Shown here: positions 32,764-42,054 of the stretch, in pieces | How the letters are laid out: every line of letters starts with the position of its first letter | Position numbering within the stretch: position 1 is the first letter of the stretch | Assembly (NCBI GenBank): GCA_022823865.1 | Contig: JAJEHF010000016.1 | Coordinates: 1-48,074, forward strand | Reading direction: 5' to 3' | Origin: Bryobacterales bacterium | Lineage (GTDB): Bacteria; Acidobacteriota; Terriglobia; Bryobacterales; UBA6623 | Length of the DNA stretch: 48,074 nucleotides | Notes under the pieces: model-generated | Told to the model about the DNA's origin: nothing | The model's database searches: none | What the model saw: only the letters and a program-made list of their open reading frames with translations | Program-made: the position numbers and the translations under genes

Positions 32764-34356
32764 ATGGTGCATCGAGCCACATTGACCGCCTTGGCAGCCG
32801 TGTCCTGGCTTACCTGCAGCAGTGCGCCCAAGGGACCGGAAGAGTTGTCTCGCCCCAACATCGTTCTGATGCTGACGGACGACCAAGGATGGCAGGACAC
32901 TTCCGAGCCGTTTGCAGACGAGAGAACTCCCCAGAACGATCTCTATCGCACGCCCAACATGGTGCGGTTGGCGTCCGAGGGGATGAAGTTCACGAGCGCC
33001 TACTCCAACGCTGTGTGCACGCCCACTCGGGTCGAGCTGCTGACAGGGCTGAACCAAGTTCGCACGCGCATCTCGAACTGGACCCACTTCCGCGACGAGG
33101 CCACCGACCGGCCGCACCCGGACCTGATCATCCCCAGATGGAACACGAACGGGCTCCAACCAGTCCCTGACATCCCGCTGTCGCTATACGCCAAGACGCT
33201 CCCGCAAGAGCTCCGCGCCGCTGGCTATCGCACGATTCACATCGGCAAGGGCCACTTCGGCACAAGGGGCACTCCGGGCGAGGATCCGAAGGCTCTCGGC
33301 TTCGACGTGCGGATCGGAGGCCGCTTTTCGGGCGCGCCCGGAAGCTACTACGGCACGGACAACTTCGCCTCCGGCGGCGATCCAGCTTCCACGCCTTGGA
33401 GAGCGTGGGACATGGAAAAGTACTTCGGCCAAGAAATCTATCTGACTGAAGCGCTAACCCTCGAGGCCATCGCAGCTGTGGAGGAAGCGGTCGCCGACGG
33501 CCAGCCGTTCTTCCTGTACTTCGCCCACTTTGCGCCGCACACACCGATCATGCCGGACCAGCGATTCGTCCAGCGCTACCTCGACGCCGGGCTACCCGAG
33601 AGGGAGGCCGCGTACGCCTCGATGATTGAAGGCGTGGACAAGAGCTTGGGAGACGTCATGGACACGCTCGAAGGGTTGGGCATAACAGACAACACAGCGC
33701 TATTCTTCACCTCGGACAATGGCGGTGTGAGGAACATGAGCCGCCAGGACAGCGCGCCACACAGCCACAACGCTCCGTTGAGCAGCGGCAAGGGCTCGAC
33801 CTATGAGGGAGGCCTGCGCGTGCCGATGCTGGCCAAATTGCCGGGCGTAACCGAGCCCGGCAGCGTCAGCGACACGCCAATCACCATCGAGGACATGTTC
33901 CCTACGATCTTGGAAATCGCGGGCATCGAGTTTGCGGGCCAGAGCGGCACGCTCTTCAACGACGACGGAATGATCCAACTCGGGCCCGGACTGGACGGAG
34001 AGAGCTTCGTCCCCCTGCTGCGGGGCGAGACCGGAGATCCGGAGAGGACGCTCTACTGGCACTTTCCGCACGCTTGGGGAGGACTGAACAGACCGCGGGT
34101 TGAAGGGCCGGGGATCGGGGCCACGAGCACGATCAGGAGGGGCGGTTGGAAGCTGGTCTATTGGCATGTGGACGGGCGCAAGGAGCTCTTCAACCTCCGG
34201 GCCGACATCGGCGAGACGAGCAACCTGGCCTCGGACCAGCCTGAGCTCGTTGCGGAGTTGTCCGCCTCGCTTGGCAACTTCCTGCGCGAGACAAACGCCA
34301 TCATGCCGACCCGCAAGGCCACCGATGCCCCAGTGCCGTACCCGGACGAGCCCTGA
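32764..34356 (+). CDS. Secreted sulfatase (S1 family), CTPTR variant
   Basis: 530 residues from the ATG at 32764, which gives a hydrophobic leader with a possible lipobox (SWLTC, Cys18). The domain follows: NIVLMLTDDQGWQD (Asp39, Asp40), signature CTPTR with Cys85, HIGKGHFG, FAHFAPHTP and FTSDNGGV. The signature has Thr where Ser or Ala is usual; the published pattern allows it. Cys85 should be converted to formylglycine. Large inserts (around residues 95-130) suggest a specific substrate. It belongs with the Tat-type oxidoreductase and HEAT protein that follow. Confidence 0.9.
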   Translation: MVHRATLTALAAVSWLTCSSAPKGPEELSRPNIVLMLTDDQGWQDTSEPFADERTPQNDLYRTPNMVRLASEGMKFTSAYSNAVCTPTRVELLTGLNQVRTRISNWTHFRDEATDRPHPDLIIPRWNTNGLQPVPDIPLSLYAKTLPQELRAAGYRTIHIGKGHFGTRGTPGEDPKALGFDVRIGGRFSGAPGSYYGTDNFASGGDPASTPWRAWDMEKYFGQEIYLTEALTLEAIAAVEEAVADGQPFFLYFAHFAPHTPIMPDQRFVQRYLDAGLPEREAAYASMIEGVDKSLGDVMDTLEGLGITDNTALFFTSDNGGVRNMSRQDSAPHSHNAPLSSGKGSTYEGGLRVPMLAKLPGVTEPGSVSDTPITIEDMFPTILEIAGIEFAGQSGTLFNDDGMIQLGPGLDGESFVPLLRGETGDPERTLYWHFPHAWGGLNRPRVEGPGIGATSTIRRGGWKLVYWHVDGRKELFNLRADIGETSNLASDQPELVAELSASLGNFLRETNAIMPTRKATDAPVPYPDEP

Positions 34357-34376
34357 GAAACGAGGCAGTCCGGTGG

Positions 34377-34412
34377 CGGTGCCTGGGGCCACAGTTTCCC
34401 GGCTAGGCACCG
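34377..34412 (+). terminator. Candidate terminator hairpin after the sulfatase
   Basis: Perfect 8-bp arms CGGTGCCT (34377-34384) and AGGCACCG (34405-34412) enclose a 20-base loop that can pair further inside (GGGGCC with GGCT). It lies 21 nt after the sulfatase stop, with no T-run. Confidence 0.45.
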
Positions 34413-34563
34413 GCGAACTCGCTCGCGCCGCCTAGCGGCGGGAGCAATCTCCCAAGCGCCCAAGCGCCGCTGCGATATGCTATGTGCGCGGCGCAACGCT
34501 ATCGAGGTCGCGCTAGCCGGGCAGGCACCCGCGACCGAGGAACCCAGGCGGAGGATCTGATGC

Positions 34564-35868
34564 ATGAGTAACACAACCGGTAAGACCGCAATGCCGAGCC
34601 AAATCCCGAGGCGCAGGGTATTTCAGGCGGCCGTTCCGCTATTCGTCCCCGGCGCAGTCTTGGGCCTGTCTGGCGCGGTGCCCCCTAGTGACCGGATCAA
34701 CGTTGCCGGACTTGGCATCGGCGGACGGGGGGAGCGCGACCTGGAGTCGTTCCTTGCCCAGGACGATGTGCAGTTCCGGGCGATCTGTGATGCGCGCAAT
34801 GAGCGCCGTGAAGCCATCAAGTCGAAGGTCGACAAACACCACGGCAACAATGACTGCACGATGTACGGCGACATGTACGAGCTTTGGGAGCGCAGAGACA
34901 TCGACGCCGTGCTGATCGCAACCGGGGACCGCTGGCACACATTGCTCTCGATTCTCACCGCCAAGTCCGGCAAAGACGTCTACTGCGAGAAGCCCTGCTC
35001 GATGACGATCGCCGAGAGTCGGGCTCTGGCCGACACGTACCATCGCCTCGGCCGGGTCTATCAGGCTGGCACCCAGCGCCGCAACGGTACGAACTTCGAG
35101 TACTGCATCGATCTGGCGCGCAGCGGAAAGCTCGGCAAGCTAACGAAGCTGGAGGCCAATGCAGCGCCGGGAGACCGCTACACGCCCTCAACCACTCACG
35201 ACTGGCTGCCGGCGGAACCTCAGCCGCCCAAGAGTGTCGTGGATTGGGACCGCTGGCTCGGGCCGGCGCCGTGGCGGCCTTACAACTCGCTGTACGTCAA
35301 GAGTCGCTGGCGGGGCTTTTTCGACTTTCACGGCGGCGGAATCCTCGAGTGGGGATCGCACACCCTGGACCTGTGCCACGCCGCGGCCAGACTCGACGAG
35401 ACCGCACCGGTGGAATTCACGCCCCATCTCGCGCAGGGCGTTACGCCGTACTCGGTCGACTGTCGCTATGCCAACGGGCTGGAACTCGTCCTGCGCGACT
35501 CGGGCTGGGAAGGCCTGGGCGCGTGCGCCGTGCGCTTCGAGGGCGAGGAGGGCTGGGTGCAGACCGGCGACGCGGGCATCGTGGAGACGTCGGACAGTCT
35601 GAAGCAGTACCGCAAGACCTTTGAGGACGCGCGCGAGGCTACGACGCGCCATGTACGGGACTTCTTGAACTGCGTCAAGTCGCGTCAGGAGACCCGCGCG
35701 AACGCGCTGGCGGCGTGTCAGACGCACGTGGCGTGCCACGCAGCGTACATCGCATACCAAATGGGGGAGGCCCTAGAGTTCGATCCGGCGACCGACAGCT
35801 TCCCAGGCAGCGACGCCGCCAACCGAATGCGCTCGCGCGCCATGCGCGAGCCGTGGCGACTGGCGTGA
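34564..35868 (+). CDS. Tat-exported Gfo/Idh/MocA family oxidoreductase
   Basis: 434 residues. A Tat-type leader (PRRRVFQAAVPLFVPGAVLGLSG, about 15-38) precedes the NAD(P)-binding fold (NVAGLGIGGRGERD, VLIATGDRWHTLL) and the EKP motif (YCEKPCSMTIAES). The C-terminal part has WDRWLGPAPWRPYN and GGGILEWGSHTLDLCHAA, typical of the large exported group in Acidobacteriota and Planctomycetes (glycosidase- or dehydrogenase-like). A strong ribosome-binding site (GGAGG, 34550-34554) is 9 nt before the ATG. An overlapping ATG at 34560 stops after three codons. Confidence 0.9.
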   Translation: MSNTTGKTAMPSQIPRRRVFQAAVPLFVPGAVLGLSGAVPPSDRINVAGLGIGGRGERDLESFLAQDDVQFRAICDARNERREAIKSKVDKHHGNNDCTMYGDMYELWERRDIDAVLIATGDRWHTLLSILTAKSGKDVYCEKPCSMTIAESRALADTYHRLGRVYQAGTQRRNGTNFEYCIDLARSGKLGKLTKLEANAAPGDRYTPSTTHDWLPAEPQPPKSVVDWDRWLGPAPWRPYNSLYVKSRWRGFFDFHGGGILEWGSHTLDLCHAAARLDETAPVEFTPHLAQGVTPYSVDCRYANGLELVLRDSGWEGLGACAVRFEGEEGWVQTGDAGIVETSDSLKQYRKTFEDAREATTRHVRDFLNCVKSRQETRANALAACQTHVACHAAYIAYQMGEALEFDPATDSFPGSDAANRMRSRAMREPWRLA

Positions 35869-35881
35869 ACGGAGACCGAAA

Positions 35882-36400
35882 ATGTTGAGACGAACGTTCT
35901 TTGCGATCACGGCAGCGGCCGTGGCAGTCGGCAAGCGCTTGCGCGGCCAAAACCGCGGCGAACTGCAACGCATGACCGACGAGCAACTCGCGACAACGCC
36001 GCACAAGTCAGAGGAGATCATGGGCATGGCCTCGGCGGATCTCGTGGCCATTCTCGACGATTCCGACGCCACGGAGTTTGCCAAGGCCAAGGCCTGCCAG
36101 CGGCTGGCGGTGGTAGGCGACGATGCCGCTGTTCCTGCATTGGGGGGATTGCTGAGCGACGTTCGGCTGTCTCACTATGCGCGAACTGCATTGGAGCCGA
36201 TGCCTCCCGGCGCGGCCGATCAGGCATTGCGCGACGCACTGGGCAAGCTGGAGGGCAGTCTGCTGGTGGGCGTGATCAACTCGATCGGCTTTCGGCGGGA
36301 TCCAATGGCGTTGGCGGGGCTGGCACAGCTTCGGCAGAGCGACGACCAAGCCGTCCGCGACGCAGCGACTGCAGCGATCAATCGGATTCGCCGCCCGTAG
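35882..36400 (+). CDS. Exported HEAT-repeat protein
   Basis: 172 residues with an N-terminal leader (RRTFFAITAAAVAV, possibly Tat-type) and alpha-helical repeats: SADLVAILDDSDATEFAKAKACQRLAVVGD, AAVPALGGLLSDVRLSHYARTALE, and a further repeat to the end. This is the PBS-lyase/HEAT repeat type used for protein binding. It starts 13 nt after the oxidoreductase gene, so the two are co-transcribed and may form a complex. Confidence 0.82.
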   Translation: MLRRTFFAITAAAVAVGKRLRGQNRGELQRMTDEQLATTPHKSEEIMGMASADLVAILDDSDATEFAKAKACQRLAVVGDDAAVPALGGLLSDVRLSHYARTALEPMPPGAADQALRDALGKLEGSLLVGVINSIGFRRDPMALAGLAQLRQSDDQAVRDAATAAINRIRRP

Positions 36401-36546
36401 CTCCTCGCGGGCCGCGGGCCGTCACCAACAGGCCTAACCCATTCATCGCAGGCTCCTGTGCGATCCGGACCGAACTCCGGGACGATCTCGATGTGGCGCG
36501 TTCCAGCTGGCTATAGGTCAATCGGTACAACACAGTCGAGCGGCGC

Positions 36547-36563
36547 GGCCGGACGTGCCGGCC
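36547..36563. terminator. Candidate terminator hairpin between convergent genes
   Basis: GGCCGG (36547-36552) and CCGGCC (36558-36563) form a perfect 6-bp stem with loop ACGTG, midway between the HEAT protein gene and the RDD protein gene that converge here. Absence of a T-run leaves the function uncertain. Confidence 0.4.
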
Positions 36564-36591
36564 TAGCGAGGGCGGACTCCGCGACTCAGGC

Positions 36592-38097
36592 CTAGAATTC
36601 GCTCGGGTCTCGCACGACATACGTGCCAGCGGCGCGGTCATGCCACGACTGCCGTTTCTCGTCCCACGCCGCCCAGATCCAGCCCAGCCCCAGAAATGCA
36701 ACGGAGACCACGCTGGCAACGCCCCGAACGATTCCGTCCTGCGGGGCCAAGGCGCGGCCGTCCGTGCGGATCACACGCACGCGGCAGATCATGCCACCGA
36801 CGGTCGTGCCTCTCCACGCCCACATCGCGGTGTTGTACACCAAGAACATCAGCAAGGTCAGCAGCGCGCCGATGTCCAGCGCTTGACCGATGATCACGAA
36901 AGGTGTGAAGTCCAAAGCCACGGCACCGACTCGAGTGAGAAAGCTGGCCAAAGGCAGGTCCACTGCCGTGCCGGGCTCCAGCGTCGGCTCTTCTCCCTGG
37001 CCGGTCTCGCCCTCAGGCTGCTCATCTCCCTCGGCCTCGGGCCTGGCAACCGCTAAAGCCTCACCCGCTCCCGCCTGGGCAGCCGCAACCACAGGCGTAC
37101 GGGCCGCCACGGTCGCTTTCGGATTTTCCCTGCGCAAGCTGGTGGCCACGGTAGTGGTTGCGGCACCCAACGCCAGCACGCCCAGCACCGTCCATGCCGC
37201 AATTCCGAGCACGGGCACCATATAGGCAACGCAAACCACCGCAAACCCGATGGCTACCGACCTTGCGGCTTCCGCCCGGTCTCCTGGGAACTGCTCTGGC
37301 ATGACGCGCCCGCCAATCCAACGGGTCACGCCAACCTTGCCCAGCACGACTGTCAGGCAGGCTGCGAACCAAAGCAGTGGCACGGCAGGCAACCCGACCA
37401 CCGATGTGACCAGAAGCAGCGAGACGGGTCCAATCAAGAGCACGACCAACCCGCCTACGAGGAAGCAGGTGAGCGGCTTGGATGCAAGTGCGGAGGCGAC
37501 ATCGCGGACGGGACGCTCGAAGATCGAGTTCGTCGCTAGGTACAACAGGGCAAAGACCGCAACCAAGATCCACGTCCAGAGAAATTCGGGGACTAGCAGC
37601 CGCCCCCACAGTAACCCTTTGGTGAGCCATGCGAAGGCCGGCGCGAACGCGTCAGTGGGGCCTGCCCCTACACCGACAACGGCGAGCTCACCCCCCGGCG
37701 AGAAGTCGACTGGCGCATCCAGTGCGCCGCCAACGATAACCAAATCGCCCTCCGCAACCGCCCCCGGCAGGACCTCGATTGATCCACCCACAACAACGGC
37801 GTTCCCTTCGATCACGGCCGTGCTGCCGAGCTCGAGCGATCCAAGCACAACAGCCACATCATTCTCGACAGTGCCGTTGATCGTCGCGGAACCCAGAATG
37901 ACCACGATGTCTTCCGCGCGATCGCCAGCCCGAAGTTCCAGCGATGAGCCGAATCTGATTTGGGGGGGCGCTCCGGAATCCCGCGCTTGCGCCGGGGCGT
38001 CCGGGGGGTCCGGGACATCCGGCGTCTGGGCGGAAGCAGTCGCAAGTAGCGCCAACGCAATCGCAATCTTGCCGAGCACGGTCCTAGAGCGCTTCAT
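36592..38097 (-). CDS. Membrane protein with bactofilin/beta-helix-like N-terminus and C-terminal RDD domain
   Basis: 501 residues from the ATG at 38097, which has GGAGG just upstream. Signal peptide (about 1-23), a Pro-rich linker, then repeated short beta-strands of the polymer-forming type (DIVVILGSATINGTVENDVAVVLGSLEL, NAVVVGGSIEVLPG, DLVIVGGALDAPV), several membrane helices (about 150-310), a charged linker and a C-terminal RDD domain (about 375-495; SFLTRVGAVALDF, GTTVGGMICRVRVIRTDGR, WHDRAAGTYVV). RDD proteins include Na+/H+ antiporter-like members; the combined protein is of unknown function. It overlaps the preceding gene by 14 nt and belongs to the ECF sigma operon. Confidence 0.8.
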   Translation of the reverse strand: MKRSRTVLGKIAIALALLATASAQTPDVPDPPDAPAQARDSGAPPQIRFGSSLELRAGDRAEDIVVILGSATINGTVENDVAVVLGSLELGSTAVIEGNAVVVGGSIEVLPGAVAEGDLVIVGGALDAPVDFSPGGELAVVGVGAGPTDAFAPAFAWLTKGLLWGRLLVPEFLWTWILVAVFALLYLATNSIFERPVRDVASALASKPLTCFLVGGLVVLLIGPVSLLLVTSVVGLPAVPLLWFAACLTVVLGKVGVTRWIGGRVMPEQFPGDRAEAARSVAIGFAVVCVAYMVPVLGIAAWTVLGVLALGAATTTVATSLRRENPKATVAARTPVVAAAQAGAGEALAVARPEAEGDEQPEGETGQGEEPTLEPGTAVDLPLASFLTRVGAVALDFTPFVIIGQALDIGALLTLLMFLVYNTAMWAWRGTTVGGMICRVRVIRTDGRALAPQDGIVRGVASVVSVAFLGLGWIWAAWDEKRQSWHDRAAGTYVVRDPSEF

Positions 38098-38491
38098 GAT
38101 TTGGTCCTCCATCCCTGAGCATGAATGCCAATGCGGCGAGGCACATCGCACTCGCCACGACCAACGCCGTTCCGAGGGCCGCCAAGTACGCCGCGGCTGG
38201 CTGCACCAGATGCCGCCACATAGCACCTGCGGTTACCACCACCTCATGTGCGAGGGCGAGCTCCATGGAATCCCATGCGTAGGGAGCGAGCCATCCAAAG
38301 CCCACGCAGAGCACACCGGTGGCGAACTTCAAGGTGGCGGGCCAAGCGCGCCACCCTCGGCGATGCCAGGGTTCGCCCCGGTGCTGCCCGACCGCGGCCA
38401 AAATGCGCGGAACGAGCGACTTTGGTGCCCTTGGCCGGGGCAACTTGGCAATCTCTCGTGCCACGAGCGATTCGAGTTCAGCGGGCGTCAT
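38084..38491 (-). CDS. Putative anti-sigma factor (membrane protein)
   Basis: 135 residues with an N-terminal cytosolic part (TPAELESLVAREIAKLPRPRAPKSLVPRI) that could bind a sigma factor, and hydrophobic helices near 51-70, 84-100 and 105-126. It lies between and overlapping the ECF sigma gene (14 nt) and the RDD gene (14 nt), the usual position of anti-sigma genes. No zinc-binding HxxxCxxC motif is present, so it is not a ZAS-type factor. Function is inferred from position and topology. Confidence 0.65.
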   Translation of the reverse strand: MTPAELESLVAREIAKLPRPRAPKSLVPRILAAVGQHRGEPWHRRGWRAWPATLKFATGVLCVGFGWLAPYAWDSMELALAHEVVVTAGAMWRHLVQPAAAYLAALGTALVVASAMCLAALAFMLRDGGPNHEAL

Positions 38492-39020
38492 CGTTTTCTC
38501 CTATCAAATCGCGCAAAGCCTCGCGTCCGCGGTGGATGTCGGTCTTGATCTTGCCTAGCGACACCCCCAGCGCATCTGCGATCTCGCGGTAGCTGCGCTC
38601 CTCAAAGTGGTACAGCACGATTGGGACACGCTGGTGCGGCGGCAGCAGTCGGATCCCACGCTCCAATCTGGCGTTCTGCTCAGCGCGCGCGAGATCTTCG
38701 CTCTGGTCGTCCTTGGCCACAAGCGTGTCCTCGTACGGGCGGTCGCGCCCCTCCTCTCCCGAGCGCAACTGGCTGAAGAGCTTCCAGCGCGCGCGAAACC
38801 TGGTGAGGTGGTTCAAGCAGAGATTGGTCGTCACCGTGCGCAGCCAGCCAGCGACCGCAGGCGACCTGCGTAGCGCGCTGAACCGCTCGTAGGCCTTGAG
38901 GAACACCGTCTGTGCGATGTCCTCGGCCTCGCTAGGGTCCCCTAGCATCCGCACTGCCATGCCGAATACCATGTCCTGATGCCGCCGGACGAAGTTCTCA
39001 AACTCGACTGAGTCGGTCAT
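38478..39020 (-). CDS. ECF-family RNA polymerase sigma factor
   Basis: 180 residues from the ATG at 39020. Region 2 is clear (FENFVRRHQDMVFGMAVRMLGDPSEAEDIAQTVFLKAYERF), with WLRTVTTNLCLNHL as region 2.4 and region 4 (LPPHQRVPIVLYHFEERSYREIADALGVSLGKIKTDIHRGREAL). This is an RpoE-like extracytoplasmic-function sigma factor. Upstream in-frame ATG 39059 adds a non-conserved stretch. It is first in a three-gene minus-strand operon and is divergent from the PSCyt1 gene, 152 bp away. Confidence 0.95.
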   Translation of the reverse strand: MTDSVEFENFVRRHQDMVFGMAVRMLGDPSEAEDIAQTVFLKAYERFSALRRSPAVAGWLRTVTTNLCLNHLTRFRARWKLFSQLRSGEEGRDRPYEDTLVAKDDQSEDLARAEQNARLERGIRLLPPHQRVPIVLYHFEERSYREIADALGVSLGKIKTDIHRGREALRDLIGENDDAR

Positions 39021-39052
39021 GCCACCCGCGCCGAGGCACCGCCCATGTAGGG

Positions 39053-39079
39053 GGAACACCCCAAGGCCCGGAAAGTTTC
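39053..39079 (-). promoter_or_regulatory. Candidate autoregulated ECF promoter
   Basis: On the minus strand, GAAACTTTC (39071-39079) is followed by a GC-rich spacer and GTGTTCC (39053-39059), resembling the AAC-containing -35 and short -10 of ECF-dependent promoters. It lies 33-59 nt upstream of the sigma factor ATG. Consensus for this sigma is unknown, so this is tentative. Confidence 0.3.
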
Positions 39080-39172
39080 GGCCAGCCTGCGCCGCTATTC
39101 AGAGCCTGGATCTCGTTCCGGAAGCGCAGCGGAAATCGATACTTCGCTATTATCAGTTTGGGCAGGCTGTAG

Positions 39173-42007
39173 ATGAATTCCCGAATGTTGTACAGTTGCG
39201 CCCGTTACTGGAAGACCGCCGTTCGTACGGGTTCAGTCGCGTTGCTAGCCTGCCTGCCCGTAGCTGGCGCAGAGTCGGAATCGCTTGAGCATTTCGAGAA
39301 GCACGTGCGCCCGCTGCTGGTCGCGAAGTGCCAAGCCTGCCATAACGCCCAGTTGAAGAGCGGCAATGTCGACTTCTCGGGCGTGCAGGGCTTCTTGAAG
39401 GCCCGCGACGAGGCTGCACTGATCTCGACGCAGGATCCGGAATCCAGCCGCCTGCTCGCGATCGTCGGCTACCAGGCTCGCGTGAAGATGCCGCCCGGCG
39501 GCAAACTCCCCGATGACGAGTTGGCCGTCCTGCGCGACTGGGTGCTGCGGGGCGCTCCATGGCCCGGGGCAGAACAGCACGAGGCCATGATCCCGGAGGG
39601 ACAACAGGGCACCTTCACGGACGAGCAGAAGAGCTACTGGGCGTTCCAGCCAGTGGTACATCCCGACCCGCCGACGGTGGACAATCCCGCTTGGAACCAG
39701 AACCCGATCGACCGCTTCGTGCTGGCCAAGATGCAGGAGCACGGCCTGCAACCCGCCGCGCCGGCCGACAAGCTGACTTGGCTGCGCCGGGCGACGTTCG
39801 ACCTGACAGGACTGCCCCCGACTCCGGAAGAAGCGGAGGCGTTCCTCAGGGATGCTTCCCCCGAGGCCCACGAGCGTGTGGTGGAGCGCCTGCTCTCATC
39901 GCCGTCGTACGGCGAGCGCTGGGGCCGCCACTGGCTGGACGTTGCGCGCTATGCGGACTCGACCGGCAACGACGAGGATCACCGCTATCCGTACGCTTGG
40001 AAGTACCGCGACTACGTCATCGAGGCGTTCAACAGCGACATGCCCTACGACCAATTCGTGCGGGAACAGATCGCTGGCGACCTGCTGCCCGGCAGCGATC
40101 GCGGCAAGGTCAACCAGCGCGGCATTATCGCCACCGGCTTCCTTGCGCTGGGCCCGAAGGCCATCGCGCAGCAGGACAAGCAGCGCATGCTCTACGACGT
40201 GTACGACGAGCAGATCGAGGTCGTCTCCAAGAGCATGCTGGGCCTGACGGTCGCGTGCGCCCGCTGCCACGACCACAAGTTCGACCCGATCCTGACCAAG
40301 GACTACTACTCGCTGGCCGGCATCTTCGCCTCGACCCGCAGCTTCAAGGACCCTTCCAGACACGTCTCGGCACTGCTGTTCAAGCCGTTGGTGGAACAGG
40401 AAGTCTACAACCGCTACGAGGCTGAGCAGCGAGTCATCAAGAACAAGCGCATCGAGCTGGACAACTTGGCTGACATCGAACTCGAGCACTACGTCGACGG
40501 GGTTGCGGGCCGGATCGCAGACTACATGCTGGCGGCTCGCGAGGTCTACGAAGATGGCGCCGACGAGGCCGAGCTCGCGGCGGAGCGCGACCTCGATCCA
40601 ACCCAGCTCGGGAAATGGATCGCGTACCTCAAGCCTGCAGACGTGCCGCGCGGGCAATTGGCCGCGTGGCGCGACGCAATGGCGTCGAAGCGTTCCGCGG
40701 CAGCGGCCGCTTACCAGCAGGCCTTTGCGAAGACGCTCGAAGAGTGGCACCACACGATCCGCCGCTGGCGGGAAAGTGCCATCGACTTGATTCGGACCGG
40801 CACCATGCCCCCGCCCCCGAAGCCCCGCTTTTTGCCGGGACGGGATCGCTTTTTCTACGACGTCTACCACGCCAAGAACGCGCCCTTGCGCTTTGCGGGC
40901 GAAGAGCGCAACGCGATCCTAAAGCCTGAAACCGTGGCCACGATCAAGAAGTTGCGAGTGGAGGTTGCCGAGCTCGAAGCCAGCGCCTTGCCGGAGCCCC
41001 CCATGGCAAACGCCGTCGAAGAGGGCCAGCCGGTGGAGCAAAGAGTGTTCGTGCGCGGAGACTACAACGCCAAGGGCGAGGCAGCGCCAAAGGTCTTTCC
41101 AGCGATCATCGCCGGATTCGACCAAACACCGGCCAGCAGCGGAAGCGGCCGCCTCGAACTGGCGGACTGGATCGCCTCGCCATCCAACCCCTTGACCGCC
41201 CGAGTCATGGCCAACCGCATCTGGCAGAAGCACTTCGGCGACGGGATCGTGCGGACGCCGAGCAACTTCGGCAAGCTCGGCACGCCACCGACGCATCCGG
41301 AGCTGCTCGACTGGCTCGCCTCGACATTCGTGCAGGAGGGCTGGTCGATCAAGGAAATGCACCGCAAGATCATGCTGTCAAGCGCATACCGCATGGACAG
41401 CGCGGCAAGCGCGGCAGCGGCCAAGAACGATCCGGGCAACCAGTGGCTGTCGCATTTCAACCGGCGCCGCCTCGATGTCGAGGAATTGCGGGACGGCATG
41501 CTCGCAATCGACAGCTCGCTCGACCTAACCACGGGCGGCACGCTGCAGTCTGGATTCGGAACAGACCGCGAGAACTCCAACTCCCGGCTCAGCATCGACC
41601 CGACCACCTCGGCGCGGCGCATGGTCTACCTGCCGCTGCGCCGGGCGAACCTGCCGACCCTGCTGAACCTGTTCGACTTCGGCGACGCGGTCACCTCTAT
41701 GGGCAAGCGCCCGGTGACCAACGTGGCCCCGCAGGCCCTCTTCATGATGAACAGCGAATTCGTGGCCTCGCGCGCAGGCAATCTGGCCGAGCAACTGCTG
41801 GCAGACCCCGCCTGGACGGAGACCGAACGCGCCCGCCACGCTTACATGGCGGTGTTGACGCGGGAGCCGGACACGGGCGAGATCGATTCGGCCCTGTCGT
41901 ACGTCGGCAATTACGCGGCGCGTTTCGACGGCTCGACGCCGCAGGAGGCGTGGCAGAGTTACTGCCGCATCCTGCTCGCTTCGAACGACTTCATCTACGT
42001 GGACTGA
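39173..42007 (+). CDS. PSCyt1/DUF1549/DUF1553 cytochrome c-domain protein
   Basis: 944 residues with a signal peptide (about 14-33). The N-terminal planctomycete-type cytochrome C domain has CQACH at 53-57. A PSCyt2/DUF1549 domain follows (NPIDRFVLAKMQ, WLRRATFDLTGLPPTPEEA, YGERWGRHWLDVARYADS) with a second haem-binding CARCH (362-366), and the C-terminal DUF1553 domain (LTARVMANRIWQKHFG, SSAYRMDS, RRLDVEELRDGML, RREPD-like end TREPDTGEID). Such proteins are paired with DUF1501 proteins in Planctomycetes, Verrucomicrobia and Acidobacteriota; their function is unknown. The haems would be attached by the ccm system encoded here. ATG 39185 is an alternative start. Confidence 0.92.
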   Translation: MNSRMLYSCARYWKTAVRTGSVALLACLPVAGAESESLEHFEKHVRPLLVAKCQACHNAQLKSGNVDFSGVQGFLKARDEAALISTQDPESSRLLAIVGYQARVKMPPGGKLPDDELAVLRDWVLRGAPWPGAEQHEAMIPEGQQGTFTDEQKSYWAFQPVVHPDPPTVDNPAWNQNPIDRFVLAKMQEHGLQPAAPADKLTWLRRATFDLTGLPPTPEEAEAFLRDASPEAHERVVERLLSSPSYGERWGRHWLDVARYADSTGNDEDHRYPYAWKYRDYVIEAFNSDMPYDQFVREQIAGDLLPGSDRGKVNQRGIIATGFLALGPKAIAQQDKQRMLYDVYDEQIEVVSKSMLGLTVACARCHDHKFDPILTKDYYSLAGIFASTRSFKDPSRHVSALLFKPLVEQEVYNRYEAEQRVIKNKRIELDNLADIELEHYVDGVAGRIADYMLAAREVYEDGADEAELAAERDLDPTQLGKWIAYLKPADVPRGQLAAWRDAMASKRSAAAAAYQQAFAKTLEEWHHTIRRWRESAIDLIRTGTMPPPPKPRFLPGRDRFFYDVYHAKNAPLRFAGEERNAILKPETVATIKKLRVEVAELEASALPEPPMANAVEEGQPVEQRVFVRGDYNAKGEAAPKVFPAIIAGFDQTPASSGSGRLELADWIASPSNPLTARVMANRIWQKHFGDGIVRTPSNFGKLGTPPTHPELLDWLASTFVQEGWSIKEMHRKIMLSSAYRMDSAASAAAAKNDPGNQWLSHFNRRRLDVEELRDGMLAIDSSLDLTTGGTLQSGFGTDRENSNSRLSIDPTTSARRMVYLPLRRANLPTLLNLFDFGDAVTSMGKRPVTNVAPQALFMMNSEFVASRAGNLAEQLLADPAWTETERARHAYMAVLTREPDTGEIDSALSYVGNYAARFDGSTPQEAWQSYCRILLASNDFIYVD

Positions 42008-42054
42008 ACCCGGCCAAGAACGAGCACGAGAGACCTCAGGGAGCAGCGCGAGCG

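Noticed and set aside
39896..40870. 324-codon minus-strand frame opposite the PSCyt1/DUF1553 gene
   Set aside because: Antisense shadow; the plus strand has conserved haem and DUF motifs through this region.
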